Assembly (NCBI GenBank): GCA_019677205.1
Contig: JAAMXY010000262.1
Coordinates: 1 to 64,000 of the forward strand
DNA: 64,000 bases
Direction of reading: 5' to 3'
Origin: Pinguiococcus pyrenoidosus
Lineage: Eukaryota > Sar > Pinguiophyceae > Pinguiochrysidales > Pinguiochrysidaceae
Part shown: in pieces, positions 34,501 to 43,514 of the stretch
How the letters are laid out: each line of letters begins with the position of its first letter
Position numbering within the stretch: the first letter of the stretch is position 1
Made by a program: the position numbers and the translations under genes
Notes under the pieces: generated by a model
Told to the model about the DNA's origin: nothing
Database searches by the model: none
The model's input: the letters and a program-made list of their open reading frames with translations, nothing else

Positions 34501-36080
34501 ACGCTTTTCGGATGCTGGCCTGGTTCAGAGCGGGCTACCTGCACGAGCAGGTCATGGTGTACTACGTTCAGAAGGGGAGCCCCACGGAGACCGAGGAGAA
34601 GGAAGAGCGGCCGAACCGGGAGCTGCCCCTGGCGGCGGTCTTTTCCCGCCTGACCAACGAGGTGATCGGGCACGCGGGCGCGGAAAGCAGCTTTGAAAGC
34701 AGCCTCGAGACCGGGAGGGGCGCGATCGGGTGCGAAGCCTGTACGTGGCTCTGGCCGGAGGCCTTGGCGGTCAGCAGCGTGGCTCGGGAGGACTTCCTGG
34801 AGCACGTGAATTCGGCCGACGATCCGTCCAGGCAGTGCCATTCCTGGACGTTTGACGTCTGGCAGCTGGACCCGTCGGAGCTGCTTCCGCTGGGTGCGGG
34901 CATCCTGCATCAGCTGCAGGTTCCCGCCACGTTTGACGTGGGCGTCGAGGTCTTTGTGGAGTTCTTCAGGGAAGTCGAGCGGTACATGAATGCGTACGAC
35001 AACCCGTTCCACAACATCTACCACGCCACCGACACGATGCAGGTGCTCTTCTGCTTCCTCTGCGCCTTCCGAGGGGCCGTCTTCTTCACCGACGTGGAGG
35101 TCTTCGCCCTGCTGCTCGCCGGCCTGTGTCACGATCTGAACCATCCCGGCCTGAACAACAAGTACCAGGTGAACGCGATGACCAGGCTGGCTATCATGTA
35201 CAACGACGTGAGCCCGCTGGAGAACCACCACGCCGCGGTGACCTTCCAGATCCTGAGCCGCCCCGAATCCGACATCACGGCCACCTTAAACGAAGAGGAC
35301 CGCAACCGCATCCGGAAGCTGGTCATCTGTGCGATTCTCGCCACGGAGATGACGATGCACTTCAACCTGAAGGACGAACTGGACAGCTGCATCATTCGCA
35401 ACGCAGAGGAAGATGCGAAGAAGGACGACCCGCTGGACGATCCGGAGGAGCAGCCTCGCCTCACGGGCATGCGGAACGAGTTCCTCGCCAGTCCGGAGGA
35501 TCGCGAGATCCTCGTGAAGGCGCTCTGCCACATCGCAGACATTAGCAACCCCAGCCGGCGCTGGGACGTGGCGAAGAAGTGGAGCGACCGCGTGGTGGAG
35601 GAGTTCTTCGCGCAGGGGGACCTCGAGAAGGCGGAGGGCCTGCCCGTGTCTCCGGCTTGCGACCGGGACAATACCCTCCAGACGGAGTTGAGCCTCAACT
35701 TCATCGACTTCATCGTGGCGCCGTTCTTCGTGGCGTTGACCCAGATCATGCCGAGAGGCGTGGAGGCGCTCCGCCTCCTCAGCGAGAACCGCAACACCTG
35801 GCACGGGCTCCTCAGGAAGGAGATCGAGGAGAAGGAAGGGCTGGAAGATCCGGAGGTGCTCCAGGAGACCTTGGAGAAGTGGGAGGACCGCCGCGTCGTC
35901 AGCAACGATCTGCTGACGCCAATCATCGAGGGGCTTAGCGGGGTAGAGTCCGCGGAGGAGACCGGCTTCATCCAGCGGAAGCGCAGCCGCTACATGCTTC
36001 ACGACTTTTTGTCGGCCATCGCCGAGAAGAGGAAGTCCGGACGCCTCCGGACGCTCTCCGCGGTGGCGGCGGAGGAGTAA
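28560..36080 (+). CDS. Soluble-adenylyl-cyclase-type cyclase fused to P-loop NTPase, PH, C2, GYF and class I cyclic-nucleotide phosphodiesterase
   Basis: Intronless, 2506 residues. Residues about 35-200 form cyclase homology domain C1 (CIFCDVSRFTML, FKFAGDAMIVLW, keeping both metal Asp). About 262-430 form C2, close to mammalian sAC/ADCY10 (VSTMFVNLGLSSE, INKFLMDDKG, FCGTVGNRTRREYSILGDPVNLSARLM). A P-loop module follows with Walker A GEPGSGKTT near 818 and a Walker B-like VVIIDDAHH near 983, as in sAC. Then come a PH domain (about 1390-1490), a C2 domain (about 1533-1630), a GYF-like motif (WYYIDEEGASQGPFDAFRML, about 1966) and a complete PDE catalytic domain (about 2120-2450). The PDE carries FHNIYHATD, HDLNHPG, SPLENHH and ADISNPSRRW, the metal-site and fold motifs of class I PDEs. 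It would make and destroy cAMP at a membrane- or lipid-bound site (inference). Confidence 0.93.
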   Translation: MKYLPTLTSYVPRLIVQHLIDDPATNVPRRQRCESVCIFCDVSRFTMLAETLAAKGRGAEGLAKLLNSYFEQMVRLIGSEGGDVFKFAGDAMIVLWPPGNEELVLRLRRAAQCAVAIQQYLDSAELEEGIRLSVKIGIGFGSVSILHIGGVRNRMEYLAVGDPLLQAFQAEHHATGGQIIVSKKGWELIGSFFQAAQSFEDGYVELAWKEEVKGLRKHKGPAMQVSQLEDPSLENRVRAYVAGAILPNLNADSRDDESWGNETRYVSTMFVNLGLSSENLLAAGLYDEAMFQVHNVLTSAQRAVYRYEGSINKFLMDDKGSTLIACFGLPPVSHEDDSLRAVLAAILICEKLFELGFRASIGITTGHVFCGTVGNRTRREYSILGDPVNLSARLMQAATTMFSGGVLCDQATRDDCGGLLCFQALGEITVKGKAQPVQIYQPYPDSTIPGPALDAGENAYRTIHDEQLRTYAAHRTLAALQPFFTRAQGGSPAGSYLMTRGAGSPPTQSQVDDTVDARTSTAVTQVTQLSAAGSSRRQERQKSTGRRGSVIVSNTSSPSTNASMSSAQKQSGFLSSIFKSGSGGEQVDSPLRSASGTVPQAGGSANGVHFGSTGASARAIHRRTSRPSIADTALHSLTDGRPTMHRATGRHVGGVMASTVVITVPQSLRLDNISEHSPMLAPILFTEVLTFNGLFEEAVQRAKEQGLLMDDEVGLPLSEFALNFSGTRLFLPQYSDSGGGFPIRWLAHMACEAVSPSRRGNLDELLVPQCVEMLLVRGSERFHVQSRTALTRRMLLECKINLLGGGASDARGRVVILEGEPGSGKTTLLANHIAWTLPRACPVFYIAACGFASAEPHAIAGCWTSIIKQFIGFRLKLARKNAVLGKEDMAGQFVTATDVVRHYLNKYGKGDDADDNELGMLDLILGTDFKRQARMRRDSLTVSSGQTGQAMPEMPETPEHVMRMRVMSTLFVLVKAMAFEFKPVVIIDDAHHCDAFSWSLAHAVAIGRLEDGSSAEPSLPRSSRHSGMRSPRPTVMSSRTSKVTEEIKSSALPMVLVMCCRPLLHYRSAFSSLPPDFSELTNLGSTLSLKVDGLPPEEVEELICERLGTDMITDQLFKLVEDFCLGMPEAVQNLMTTLRAASPALIEYAEMDADDDMSANAPGSPTAGSPAHSGIMTTDVAREPRAPHADSIMNPAGELLSQMGAKLVDGFRFENCPLPALSGKQLAARVDRRSSLQQLILKTASLCPKRSREDFLWGHLLNIFPAESYLKMGTEIDTSDLRAARRELEDSGIIVEVENENANVHHVDLKYTDDDSNRAYRFIYGQMPAVLQERMLRWQVDAINSRVRKLKDKIDSVLRKRMMERMNGAMTESLAEGELEIQKDSTSKYMMRKLKRQIQGGDWKTRMCRLNVKNLSMYKDEQSDQPTQVIYMDGARCEVEPADLMKKEYCLRIDAKSWEKDGRRNDYMRSFILCAKTKEQFLHWEQMIKLSIEQCLKEKEQKRQKLSRTLTSNLAEDDADDGSSSLVTDSTYRDAKLEVHLHQCKGLCCADDCQMSIPYCVIEVDDLKKRTRYLQSVSLVPEWDERVMFSTNQRQWIKGNVTIQVWNRNFLLSDDFLGQATIPLQIVRPSLEDLTGEDGIPERLYQWVDLYDRSGSRTRAKIHVAMILTPTLQMREQIEAVGGLDTYLEGLERRLERESHVMADAAVAAAAAAKQRNSSMDHSLVESRVSSVSNVSPTSRPAPISLPPHPARSSSISGASGHHRSPSSRMRMMMMMRGRAGTTGSAGPELPGGPGKKAFFGGSSAEMEVVRRVSADLRSIERGVAPEATHDRAVSESWVRAEFEAILEMLNAQQPDRAANTLQSKLEEMADQAELAEHDKRWLASEYTRAISSPISSVGDLSRRSSRGQIRTQSPGGDIADAEARISFSEDTLEALDWKPAQPSSPGLARTKLAGARKRKSQVGTDWYYIDEEGASQGPFDAFRMLAWFRAGYLHEQVMVYYVQKGSPTETEEKEERPNRELPLAAVFSRLTNEVIGHAGAESSFESSLETGRGAIGCEACTWLWPEALAVSSVAREDFLEHVNSADDPSRQCHSWTFDVWQLDPSELLPLGAGILHQLQVPATFDVGVEVFVEFFREVERYMNAYDNPFHNIYHATDTMQVLFCFLCAFRGAVFFTDVEVFALLLAGLCHDLNHPGLNNKYQVNAMTRLAIMYNDVSPLENHHAAVTFQILSRPESDITATLNEEDRNRIRKLVICAILATEMTMHFNLKDELDSCIIRNAEEDAKKDDPLDDPEEQPRLTGMRNEFLASPEDREILVKALCHIADISNPSRRWDVAKKWSDRVVEEFFAQGDLEKAEGLPVSPACDRDNTLQTELSLNFIDFIVAPFFVALTQIMPRGVEALRLLSENRNTWHGLLRKEIEEKEGLEDPEVLQETLEKWEDRRVVSNDLLTPIIEGLSGVESAEETGFIQRKRSRYMLHDFLSAIAEKRKSGRLRTLSAVAAEE

Positions 36081-36523
36081 CGAGGTGGAGCAGGAAACCT
36101 CTTTGTGTTGCTGCTGCGGCTGCTGCTGCTGCTGCTGCTGTTGTTGTTTTTTGTTGTTGTTGTTGTTGCCATCGCTGTTGTTCGGGAAACGATGGTGCCT
36201 CGAGAGAAGAGAGCCGACAAGACAGGTGCGATTCTTGTCGTATGACGCTCTCAGCTTTGTGTCGCGTTGCGGCTTCCATTCGTCCGTTGGCTTCACATGT
36301 GTGTTGTGGGTCCTGATGGAGAGGTGGTGCACTCAAGAACGCCCCAGGAGCCTTCGCCGCAGTTCGCGCTCCAATGAAGAACTCATTCTAGACGGCCACA
36401 ATGACTTGTCTTTGTCCCATGAGTAGTGAAGAAAAAAGGCTCCGGGAAAGTGCAGAGTTGGGGGGGTTGCAATGGTGTCTTTTCCTCTGTGCAAGATGAG
36501 CAAAGTACTGACAGATACATGAC
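36081..36523. other. Convergent spacer with CTG/TTG repeat
   Basis: This contains a (CTG)n/(TTG)n tract at about 36106-36170 just past the stop of the giant gene, probably in its 3' UTR. No gene is supported. Confidence 0.7.
36106..36170. repeat. CTG/TTG trinucleotide repeat in 3' region of cyclase-PDE gene
   Basis: CTG repeats pass into TTG repeats about 26 bp after the TAA stop. They are outside any coding frame I support. Confidence 0.85.
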
Positions 36524-38101
36524 TCAATCCGATTTTTTCTTCATCCTTCTCTTCTTGCTCTTCTTCTGCTTCTCGGCGCCGGCGGCCGCGGTGGAGCGTC
36601 TCTCTTTTTTGCCGCGCTTCCTTCCTTGATGCGCGGCAGACTTGGGTGCTTCAGTCGGTTCCCCATTCGCTCCATTCGTTCCATCTCCATCTTCGTCTTC
36701 ATCTTCATCTTCATCTTCAGCTTCAGCTTCAGCTTCAGCTTCAGCTCCACCTTCACCTTCAGCTTCACCTCCATCTTCATCTTCACCTTCCTCTTCACCC
36801 ATGTCTCCATCCACCTCTTCATGTCCTTTGGCTTCGTCTTCCGGTTTGCCTTTCGCCCGCTCGCTTTCCCCCTTTGCCAGCAGCTCGGTCATCTGCTTGG
36901 CCGCCTCTTCCGGCGTCGTCGCCGGCGGCACTCCTCCTAGAAGCGCTGTCTTGGTTACGCAACACATGGACCCCTGGGAAGAAGCTCGCATTCACATGCG
37001 TCTCTGCTAAGCGACCTGCGTACCATCCAGATCCAGGAGCACTTTGAACGCCGGCCCCTGACTCAGCAGCACTTTCACCGCATACGCCACGCTGCATCTC
37101 TCCGAGAGCCTTCTGCGTCGCTCCGCAGCTTCCGCATCCCTCCCGTAGCTCTCCGCAACGGCCTTCTCGAGGTCTCCGCAGCGCTCCTGCACGCTGCCCA
37201 GCGTGAGAACTCGCTCCAGGTCCTGCAGGACGGCGATGCTGCTGTCCAGGCCGGCCCGCTCGACCCAAAGGACTCTTCTGGAGACGTCAAATCGGGTCCG
37301 AAGCCACATCTTCTCCCTGGAATCTGGCGGAGTCGCCTTTAGGATGCGTTGCCAAGGGGCAACGTCGGCGGGGAGGACGTACTTTGGGCTGTTCGATAGC
37401 TGTGTAGGGCTCTCCGCGCCGCTCTCAGCGCGAATGGGTGCTCGAAGACGCGGCTCAGGTCCAGTAGCGCGGCGGCGTTTCCCGCCGGCAGCACTAGTGG
37501 CCTTTCCTATGGATGAGCAAGGCCCAAGAAGGGACCACACGCGCTGAGGACGTCCGTGTCTACGGCTATACGCTGTGCCAATAGCAGCTCCATCGTGGCG
37601 ACGATCGCCTACCAGAGCTGGAATCGCCTCGAAGTAGCGCATGAGCGCCTGTAGTCCCTCCTGCGGCTCCATCGTATGGCTTGGGCCCTCTCTGGTGTCT
37701 TTCAGCGGATTTTGGAGGGAAAAAGGGGGGAAATGGGAGCAAATGGGCGAATGAATACTGAGGGCTTCGGTTTCCCGCAGACACCGCAGCACTACGTATT
37801 ACTAATACCGCTACAGCAGAACAGGTGGATCGAAGCGGGACAAACGACAAATCAGGAATGACAAATCAGAAATGACAAATCTGAAATGGGAACTCAGACC
37901 TGAAACTGGAGAAGTTTTGGAGAACGCTCCGCTCTCCGCTCTCCGCTCCAAACGAACTTGGCGAGCATCGCTATCGACGTGGCACGTGGATCGATTTGGC
38001 GTGATGCGGAGTGTGCGGGGTGCGGAAGCAATGGAGTGCGTGATTGGCCACCTAGCAAAATTTTCGAGCAGCTCGAGAAGCTCCGCCATTGTGTAGTGCA
38101 T
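36524..38101 (-). CDS. Uncharacterised intron-containing protein with acidic then Lys/Arg-rich tail (model uncertain)
   Basis: I do not recognise the family. Likely coding pieces on the minus strand: an N-terminal exon near 38089-38051 (MAELLELLENFA); a segment at about 37690-37610 (EGLQALMRYFEAIPAL); helical middle exons at about 37600-37400 (one frame reads ATMELLLAQRIAVDTDVLSA and, further on, AGNAAALLDLSRVFEHPFAL); a robust piece at about 37390-37020 (REKMWLRTRFDVSRRVLWVERAGLD...VLLDLDG); and a last exon at about 36970-36524 with VPPATTPEEAAKQMTELL, a Glu/Asp repeat tract and a KKSKKRRMKKKSD end. The middle pieces switch frame by +1 without a normal-sized intron, so very short introns, an assembly indel or a damaged copy must be considered. 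The tail is typical of nucleolar or chromatin proteins. Confidence 0.4.
36690..36800. repeat. GAAGAT/GAAGCT hexanucleotide coding repeat
   Basis: On the coding (minus) strand these imperfect GAA-GCT and GAA-GAT units encode the EA and ED repeats of the uncharacterised protein's tail. Confidence 0.75.
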
Positions 38102-39569
38102 CCTCCCGAACGTTAGGATGAACTCCGCTTTGGCATTGGTGGATTAGTGGGTGAAGGAGACTCGAAACGCGAGCGCGGAAATCCCGAAATCCGGAAGATG
38201 AGATGGAGCTGGAGGATCAAGTTGAGGCCTTGACGTCACCTGCCACCTGGTGACTTCGGTTTCGACTCACCGGCCAGTCGGCGGGCCCTGCTGAGAAATG
38301 TGTGGTGACGCAGCCGTACACGTCCCCGGCTTCGTCAGAGCAGGCCAGAAAGTCAGTCAAGGAGAAAGTGTGCAGCCGGGTTTCCCTTCTACCGAGTTCA
38401 ACTATCAGTGGTACGAGGCGCGCTTTCCATTGGTCCGTACGGCCAGTTCATCTTCCCAGTCTTCGAGAGGCTGGTAGGACCCGTTATTCTCCAGCTGCGG
38501 TTCGTGCGTCAGGCGCGCAAGGGCCAACAGCGATCCGCATGCCGCCACCTGTTCGCGCCTCCGGGTAAAGCTGTCCAATCCTCGCGACGCGTGCCCGTCT
38601 TCCTTCAATACCTGTGAGTGAAGCACCCGATGACGCTCATCAATCTGTCGATTCGCCCGGGAAGGTTCATCTTCGGCAGCCAATCGCACGGCACTCCGCT
38701 GCTGAAGCTTGCCCAATCACGCGGTTTCCGTTTTGGCATCTGCCAACGTGTGTGCTTCCACTCTGGGAGAAAAAGGGCCGGAACCACTTCATCCCTGGTG
38801 AGACTTGCACTGACAGAAGTATGTTCAAATAAGCCGAGCAGCGCGGCCAGCGAGGCCGGCGCTCAAAACACGTGCTGCGGAACGCCTTCAACCCAAGGAC
38901 ACCTCATTCTTATCATCGCCCCCCGCCAACGCAAGCGCGAGGCCTCAGGGACGGCGCCAGAACGACCAAGGTACGAGCGGCCTCGAAGTGCGGAGCTCGC
39001 GCGCAGGCGCGGAAGCCTGGCGGCGGAGCGGCAACAGCGGGCGACTTCAGTTGACGACTGCTCCTGCGGGTTGGCGCCGCCGCGCGGAGGACCGAAAACT
39101 CGAGGCCGGGAGTCGCCCACCGGAGGGAATGCGGCTCGCGCGGCGATCCGAGAGGCGCCCGGGAGCCTCCGAGCAGGCCCTGTGCGGCGGCGAGCGAAGC
39201 AGCTGGAACGCACGGAGATTTTTTGGGTTTGGGGCCGTGGCGCCCAGTTGAGGTTGCGCTCTCGGCCGCGTGGAGCCGCCGGCGGAAGTTGGCCGTGCGC
39301 GCCGCTGCTGCTGCTCATCCAGAAGCGTGGAAGCGGGTGTGCGAGTTGCGGAGAGCGCTGCTAGCCGATCCCGCCGGACTCGGAGATTCGCGCTGACACT
39401 TGTCCGCCGTCGCAGGATCCCTCCGTGTCACTCTCGCAGTCTGCGGGCGTGCCTTAGCCGCTGCTCAATGAGCCGCTGCTAGCATGCTACCCAAAGGTCT
39501 TCCTCAGCAGATGCAGGTGAGCTTCCGTGCCTTGCCAGCATGCCTCCGGGGAGAACTTCGGTCTAAGCG
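38102..39569. other. Divergent intergenic region upstream of bZIP-PAS gene
   Basis: About 1.5 kb without a gene I can support. A stop-free minus-strand frame at 38405-38716 (containing ALARLTHEPQLENNGSYQPL) reads like protein but lacks an ATG and matches no family I know. An upstream 5' exon of the bZIP gene may lie at 39484-39516: ATG 39484, donor GTGAGC at 39517, acceptor near 39567, but the phases do not join, so it is probably leader. Confidence 0.35.
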
Positions 39570-41914
39570 ATGGGTGCTCCACGTCTACAGCAGCCGACAC
39601 AACAGGTTCCCTCTGGTCTCGCTCGTCTCAGTGCCGTCGCCGCCCTAGCCGCTGAAGCAGACGGTGAAGACGGCAACTCGTCGTCATCAAACAGCGAAAA
39701 GCAAGTCGCAACCTACGCAAATAGTGTCAACATGGTGCGTAGCCCGAGCCTGAGTCGAAGCAAAAGTCGAAGCCGAAGTCAAAGCGGAAACCAAAGCGGA
39801 AGCCAAAGCGGAAGCGAAAGCGAAAGGAAGCAAGGCGTGAGCAATGACACAGGATTGACCAGTGGCCCGCCTCCGTTGCAGGATCCGAATGTTCAGGGAC
39901 ACCACCCGAACCGCATGGCTCCGCCAGATTACGGATACGGCGCTTCGCAGCAAGTTGGCGCCGTAGCAAGTCCCGCGCGCATGGGCCCCGGACCGACACC
40001 GGGGCCAGCGCCGGGACCGGGACCGCAGGGCGCTCACCAGCGACATTCTCAGCCGCCGATGATGATGTACCCGCCGACGTCCCACGCGGGACCCGCCCAG
40101 CCCCACATGCATGGATCCATGGGCCAACAGGCGCCCTACATGCCCGTCCCCTCCATGATGGGCGTGCAAGGCCCCAACGGTGCACAAACAAACGTAAGCA
40201 TCCTTCGTTGAAAGTCTGCTGGATTTGCTTTGCCTTTGAGCTTTGGTGGTGTTGTGGCTCCCTCCGCCGAGGCCATGCAAGTTGCCTGACCTTGGCTTTT
40301 GCTCTGCCTTCTTGCCTCTTGCAGATGGCGCAGAAGCCGCATGGGCACCCAGGGCCCCACATGCCGCAGCGGATGGATGGCGGCAGCATGCCCGGCCAGG
40401 CGTATGGCCATCCGCACCAGCACGCAGAGATGCACGCGCATCAGCGCATGCAAGCGCCTGGACCGCACGGGCATCCGCACCCGCATCAGCATCAGCATCA
40501 GCACCAGCACCAGCACCAGCATCCGATGGCGCCGCAGCCCCAGCAGGCGCCGCCGCAGGGGCATCATGGGCATCCGCACGGGCATCCGGGAGGCGTCTCC
40601 GCGCCGTCGATGAACCAAACGGCGTTGGACATGTCGCAGGCCGTGGCCGCGGCGGCGGCAGCCTCGGTGGTGCATCAGCGCAACGAGAGCATGAGCCACT
40701 CCTCCAGCATGGCCCCCACCATGGGCGTCTCGATGCCGCACGCGGGAGGTCCTCCGCCGATGCACCATGGCAAGCCGCTGCCGACGCCGTCCGCGGCTGC
40801 TGGCGCACCGGGGATGCCGCCCCGAAACGTGTCCGCGGCGGAGTTCGAGATGCTCAAGAGCATCGAGAAGCGCGCCCAGAAGCGCGCCGCGAACCGTCGC
40901 TCGGCGCAGCTCAGCCGGCGCCGGAAGAAGGCCTTCATCGAGGAGCTCAAGAAGCAGAACTGCTCCCTCCGGAAGCACGAGTACATGCTGGAGCAGATCT
41001 CGGATGCCGTGGTCGTCTTCAGCATCATGCCGACCTGGCGCGTGCGCTACGGGAACGGCAGCTTCGCCCAGGCCCTGGTCAGGGCTGGGCACTCGCCGCA
41101 GGAAGCCGAGGCGATCTGCGAAGGCGGCGAGATCGACGGGCGCTACGCAGACGTCATGGGGGATGTTTTTGAGGAGGAGTCGGGAATGCTCCTCCGGGAC
41201 ATCGTCGTCAACGCGCTGCAGCTACCCTCGACCGCCAGGGCCAAGGAGGAGATGAACAAGGGAAACCCGCTCAGCGACGAGCAGAGCGTGGCCGAGTCGA
41301 CGCGTAGCGATGAAGCGGAATCCATCCAGTTCAGCGAGCAGAGCCATCGCAAGACCATAGCGCAGTTGCGAAAGCTCCGCGTGCCGCTGGAACAGCGATT
41401 GCTCGTCTGCTTCCGCTCGCATACGGCGCCGGCTTCCTCGGAGGACGCAGAGGCCGAAGGCGGCGTCAAGACGGCAACCGGCGCGCCGGACGTGGCCGAC
41501 TCGAAGGAGGTTTTCATGAAGAACATCGGCGAACTGGACGGCACGCTGAACCTGGCCGCGGAGCCGCCGGAGGTCGTGTGCACCATTCGCTTCCTCCAAG
41601 ACGGAAAGGCGCCCGGGCCGCGGGACAGCGGCAGCGGCAGCGTCGGGTGTGCGGCTAGTAGCAGAAGTGGCGTGCGCCATAGAAGCCCCGTCAAGCAGGA
41701 TGCCTTGGAGCAGCAGTGTGGGAAGGAGAGCCCCGGGCAGGCATACAAGCGCCGCAAGATCGACGCGACAGATGCTGGCTACGCGGGGGACCAGGACAAT
41801 GACGCGGCGACGACCTCCGGCAGTGGATCGTCCAAGACTTCGACAAGTGCGGAGTCCGCGGAATCCAGCGAGACGAACGACTCGGGCTCGGAACAGCAGC
41901 TCGCCATGTCATAG
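39570..41914 (+). CDS. bZIP transcription factor with PAS-like region
   Basis: Exons are 39570-40193 and 40325-41914, giving 737 residues. The N-terminal half is low-complexity: an RS/SQ-rich repeat, Pro/Gly/Met-rich segments and a His/Gln repeat (HQHQHQ). The basic region and zipper are clear (KRAANRRSAQLSRRRKKAFIEEL, then a heptad with LKKQNCSLRKHEYML). They run directly into EQISDAVVVFSIMPTWRVRYGNGSFAQAL, which resembles the start of a PAS fold. This bZIP-plus-PAS layout with the zipper abutting the PAS region is, to my knowledge, common in stramenopiles. A distal piece (LAAEPPEVVCTIRFLQDG) may be the end of the same fold. A Ser/Thr-rich acidic tail closes the protein. Role: nuclear DNA-binding regulator; target unknown. 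It converges on NTAQ1. Confidence 0.85.
40484..40527 (+). repeat. CAGCAT/CAGCAC hexanucleotide coding repeat (His-Gln)
   Basis: Tandem CAG-CAT and CAG-CAC codons encode an alternating His-Gln tract of the bZIP protein. Confidence 0.8.
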
Positions 41915-42447
41915 AAGTGATAGCGATGGTGCCGTGCAAGAAGTTAGCCATCCCGCGCTCTGGCAGCCGCGCTCTGGCAGTATCCGGTTGTTGCCGTGTA
42001 GGTCACTCGCGAGTGCCCTGGCTGGATACCCAAGACAGTAGGGATGGGATGTGAGTATTCCTGAGCGCCGTCCAGGAATTTTGTGCTCTTGCTTACTAGA
42101 GAGGTGTGATGAATACATTGCCCATGACTAGCCGCGTGGATTGATCGAGTTTCGTCCGTTGAGAGACGAAGCGAGGGTGAATCGTGTCTCATTTGATGCA
42201 TGATGCCCCAGGAAACGAAGAAGGAGAAGGAGAAGGAGCAGCGCCTCTACTCTACTCGACCTTGCAAAAGCTCCTTCATTCGTTCTTTGGTTTGGGGGGT
42301 TCCGGGGTTGGCTTCGGACATCCTGGTCCACGAAGGGCAACCACGCCACGAAACCACGGAGATAGCGGAACAGAAGACATGACTCTCGACGGACGCACGA
42401 CATGTTCACGGGACAGGGGCGGGCGGCCCTCCCCCTCCGAAAGCTCG
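41915..42447. other. Convergent spacer, bZIP-PAS and NTAQ1
   Basis: 533 nt with no supported gene. It probably holds both 3' UTRs. Confidence 0.5.
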
Positions 42448-43158
42448 TCAGGACGCGGAGGCCGGCGACGCCTCCGCTCCATCGATGCCCAGGAGCAGGG
42501 AGAGGGTCTCCGGCTCGGGCAGGAAGTCGAAGGTCTTCTGCCCAAAGGACAGGAAATCATGCAGCATCATCGCCTTCGGTGCCTTGGGCCCTCGCAGGCA
42601 GTCGTAGCCGGGGGGCGGCTCCAAGAACTCCCCGTCCTCCCCGCGCATGTGCGAGCGGTCCGAGGCGAAGTACTCCAAGTACGTCCGCGCCGGCACTCGG
42701 CGGAACATGGGCCGGTACTGCTCGCTGAAGAAGTGCATGATGAGCGGTGGAAACGCCTGGGACAAGTACTCGCTCCAGAGGCCCCCAAATGGCAAGGTGG
42801 AGTCGAAGTCGAAGGCCAAAACCTCTCCGCTCGAGTCCTCCATGGTCACCAAGACATGGTAGTCCCAGCACATGGGCTCTCCGGCGCCCGCCGACGCCTT
42901 CTGGCACCAGATGGGCACCACCTTGGCCGGGTTGGAGATGAACACCACGAGCACGTTGTGGCGCTCCGCCGCCTCCACGCCGCCCTAGTCCGGGATCAGC
43001 TGAGCGCTAACCCTAACCCATCGCACAGCCACACAACGCCCTACCAGTCTGCGCGTCAGCTCCTGCACCAGCAGAAACGCGTTCTCTTCGCAGTAGCAAG
43101 ACGTGTAGGGGAGGACATCCTTGTCGCCGGGCCCTAGAACGCCTTCGGGGGCCGCCAT
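42448..43158 (-). CDS. NTAQ1: Protein N-terminal glutamine amidohydrolase
   Basis: Minus-strand exons are 43158-43045 and 42984-42448, phase 0, 216 residues, close to the human length of 205. The N-terminal exon encodes PYTSCYCEENAFLL, the family's catalytic-Cys motif (human SSCYCEEN). Exon 2 has VVFISNPAKVVPIW, then CWDYHVLV with the catalytic His, then FDFDSTLPF with the catalytic Asp, and the signature FASDRSHMRGEDGEFLEPPPGYDC. By family it deamidates N-terminal Gln to Glu, feeding the Arg/N-degron pathway. The 60-nt intron contains two TTAGGG copies, probably chance. It is divergent from the Sds3-like gene. Confidence 0.94.
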
Positions 43159-43514
43159 CGCCGGCGCATTGAGAGGGCGTTTGAGCGCAAAAAGCGCGGG
43201 AACTTCGGGAAGGGACAGACGGACGAGGACGAGGCTCCCGCTCCGAAGCCCTCCGGAGCGAGGTGCGGACGGACAGAGAAGTGCTCCGGTGGCGCACTTT
43301 GAAGCCCGCTCCAGTATCAGCTGACCCGTGGCGCCGGAGAGAGGACCAGCTCGTTGTTATCTTCATGCTTCACCTTTCATTTTGGCTCAGGGCCGTTTCT
43401 CTTCCAGGACAAGAAAACCTCTAATGATATGAGAATCCTATGCATTCTGAATGCAAATACGCCGCTTCCGACTCCGGACTCCGACTGACATGACTTGAAT
43501 AGGCCGACGGTTAC
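43159..43514. promoter_or_regulatory. Divergent promoter region, NTAQ1 and Sds3-like gene
   Basis: 356-nt head-to-head spacer, GC-rich on the NTAQ1 side and AT-richer at about 43370-43450. Promoter role is inferred from position. Confidence 0.35.

Noticed and set aside
30324-35231. Minus-strand open frames of 599, 527 and 471 codons
   Set aside because: Antisense shadows of the cyclase-PDE gene; no recognisable domains and composition typical of reverse-complemented GC-rich codons.
38405-38716. Minus-strand stop-free frame with protein-like composition
   Set aside because: No ATG, no convincing splice borders on either side and no family match; kept only as a note in the intergenic entry.
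43005-43022. Two TTAGGG units resembling telomeric repeat
   Set aside because: Only two copies, within the 60-nt intron of NTAQ1; too short to be an interstitial telomere.
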